A stretch of DNA of 32,768 nt from Muribaculaceae bacterium (lineage in GTDB: Bacteria; Bacteroidota; Bacteroidia; Bacteroidales; Muribaculaceae). The notes beneath the pieces are model-generated. The model ran no database searches. It had not been told where the DNA came from and saw nothing but the letters and a program-made list of their open reading frames with translations. Positions 32,317-32,768 of this stretch are shown piece after piece. Both the position numbers and the translations under genes were made by a program. How positions within the stretch are numbered: the first letter of the stretch is position 1; the number at the start of each line of letters is the position of its first letter. Where the stretch lies: the NCBI GenBank assembly GCA_017619355.1, contig JAFZSO010000060.1:1-32768 (forward strand), given 5' to 3'.

Positions 32317-32768
32317 ATGGCAAAAAGAGACTACTACGAAGTGCTGGGCGTTAACAAGAACGCTACCGACGATGAGCTCAAGAAGGCTTATCGCAAGATG
32401 GCTATTAAATACCACCCCGACCGTCAGCAAAACAAGTCGGAAGCCGAGAAAAAGGAAGCCGAGGAGAAATTCAAGGAGGCTGCCGAGGCCTATGATGTGC
32501 TCAGCGACCCCAACAAGCGTGCCCGCTACGACCAGTTCGGCTTTGCCGGCGACCAGATGGGCGGCGGCTTTGGCGGTGGCATGTCGATGGACGACATCTT
32601 CTCGCACTTCGGCGACATATTCGGCGACTTCTTTGGCGGTGGCGGCGGCTTCGCGAGCCGTGCCAGCGGCGGGGGCTCCCGCGTGAAACGCGGCAGCGAC
32701 CTGCGCATTCGCGTGAAGGTGAACCTGCACGATGCCGCCCATGGCGTGGAAAAGAAACTGAAACTGCC
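32317..32768 (+). CDS. dnaJ: Chaperone DnaJ, N-terminal part (runs off the window)
   Basis: Hsp40 co-chaperone. The 150 codons present show the J-domain (residues 1-75, [12 protein letters not shown]) with the essential HPD at 33-35 (KYHPDRQ), then a Gly/Phe-rich linker (about 75-125: [19 protein letters not shown]) and the start of the first substrate-binding domain ([18 protein letters not shown]). The zinc-finger region lies beyond the right edge. It is in an operon with grpE, a common arrangement in this phylum. Type I DnaJ rather than CbpA is likely from the linker and the next segment. Confidence 0.96.
   Translation, partial: MAKRDYYEVLGVNKNATDDELKKAYRKMAIKYHPDRQQNKSEAEKKEAEEKFKEAAEAYDVLSDPNKRARYDQFGFAGDQMGGGFGGGMSMDDIFSHFGDIFGDFFGGGGGFASRASGGGSRVKRGSDLRIRVKVNLHDAAHGVEKKLKL

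Overview
The window reads as a chromosomal segment of a Bacteroidota species, most likely order Bacteroidales from a gut or rumen setting. The evidence is a Bacteroidales-type str operon, Bacteroidetes promoter boxes (TAnnTTTG at -7, often with TTTG about 20 bp upstream), AT-rich leaders without clear Shine-Dalgarno sites, T9SS-type C-terminal domains and C10/M6 secreted peptidases. I cannot name the genus from sequence alone.

Layout. 1-1466, minus strand: the str operon (rpsL, rpsG, start of fusA) with its promoter. 1591-4449, minus strand: an RmlC-type dTDP-sugar epimerase with its own promoter, then a tandem pair of secreted paralogs of unknown function ending at a good terminator. 4573-7687, plus strand: a probable operon with a GlmU-like sugar nucleotidyltransferase, a secreted L,D-transpeptidase, a double-SH3b protein and a lipoprotein L,D-transpeptidase, i.e. 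envelope work. 7705-8379: a small outer-membrane beta-barrel gene with its own promoter and terminator.

8437-28477, about 20 kb, is the notable part: eight consecutive plus-strand secreted-protein genes, nearly all with their own promoter box and terminator. Four are peptidases with C-terminal dockerin-like modules: one M6 metallopeptidase and three C10 (streptopain/interpain-type) cysteine peptidases, here called A1, A2 and A3. Three are adhesin-like proteins (B1, B2, B3) built from gingipain-type modules (DUF2436, cleaved-adhesin), an FN3 domain, a SusE/F-like E-set domain and a shared C-terminal tail. The last is a 103-residue protein that is little more than a signal peptide and a T9SS type-A sorting domain. 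The order is M6-A1-A2-B1-B2-A3-B3-sorting domain. The families have exchanged parts: A2 has an A1-like catalytic half and an A3-like tail, and B3 has a B1-like head and a B2-like tail. In all seven large proteins the last FN3 domain appears to be split by a large inserted beta-sandwich. The locus resembles a gingipain system taken apart, with peptidase and adhesin modules on separate polypeptides carrying two different kinds of C-terminal tag.

28518-30824: cardiolipin synthase (cls) and ispE in tandem. 30825-31712: an 888-bp non-coding stretch with a series of short GC hairpins (an interspersed-repeat-like element) and a 9-bp tandem repeat. 31713-32768: grpE and the start of dnaJ. I saw no tRNA, rRNA, transposase, integrase or CRISPR array.
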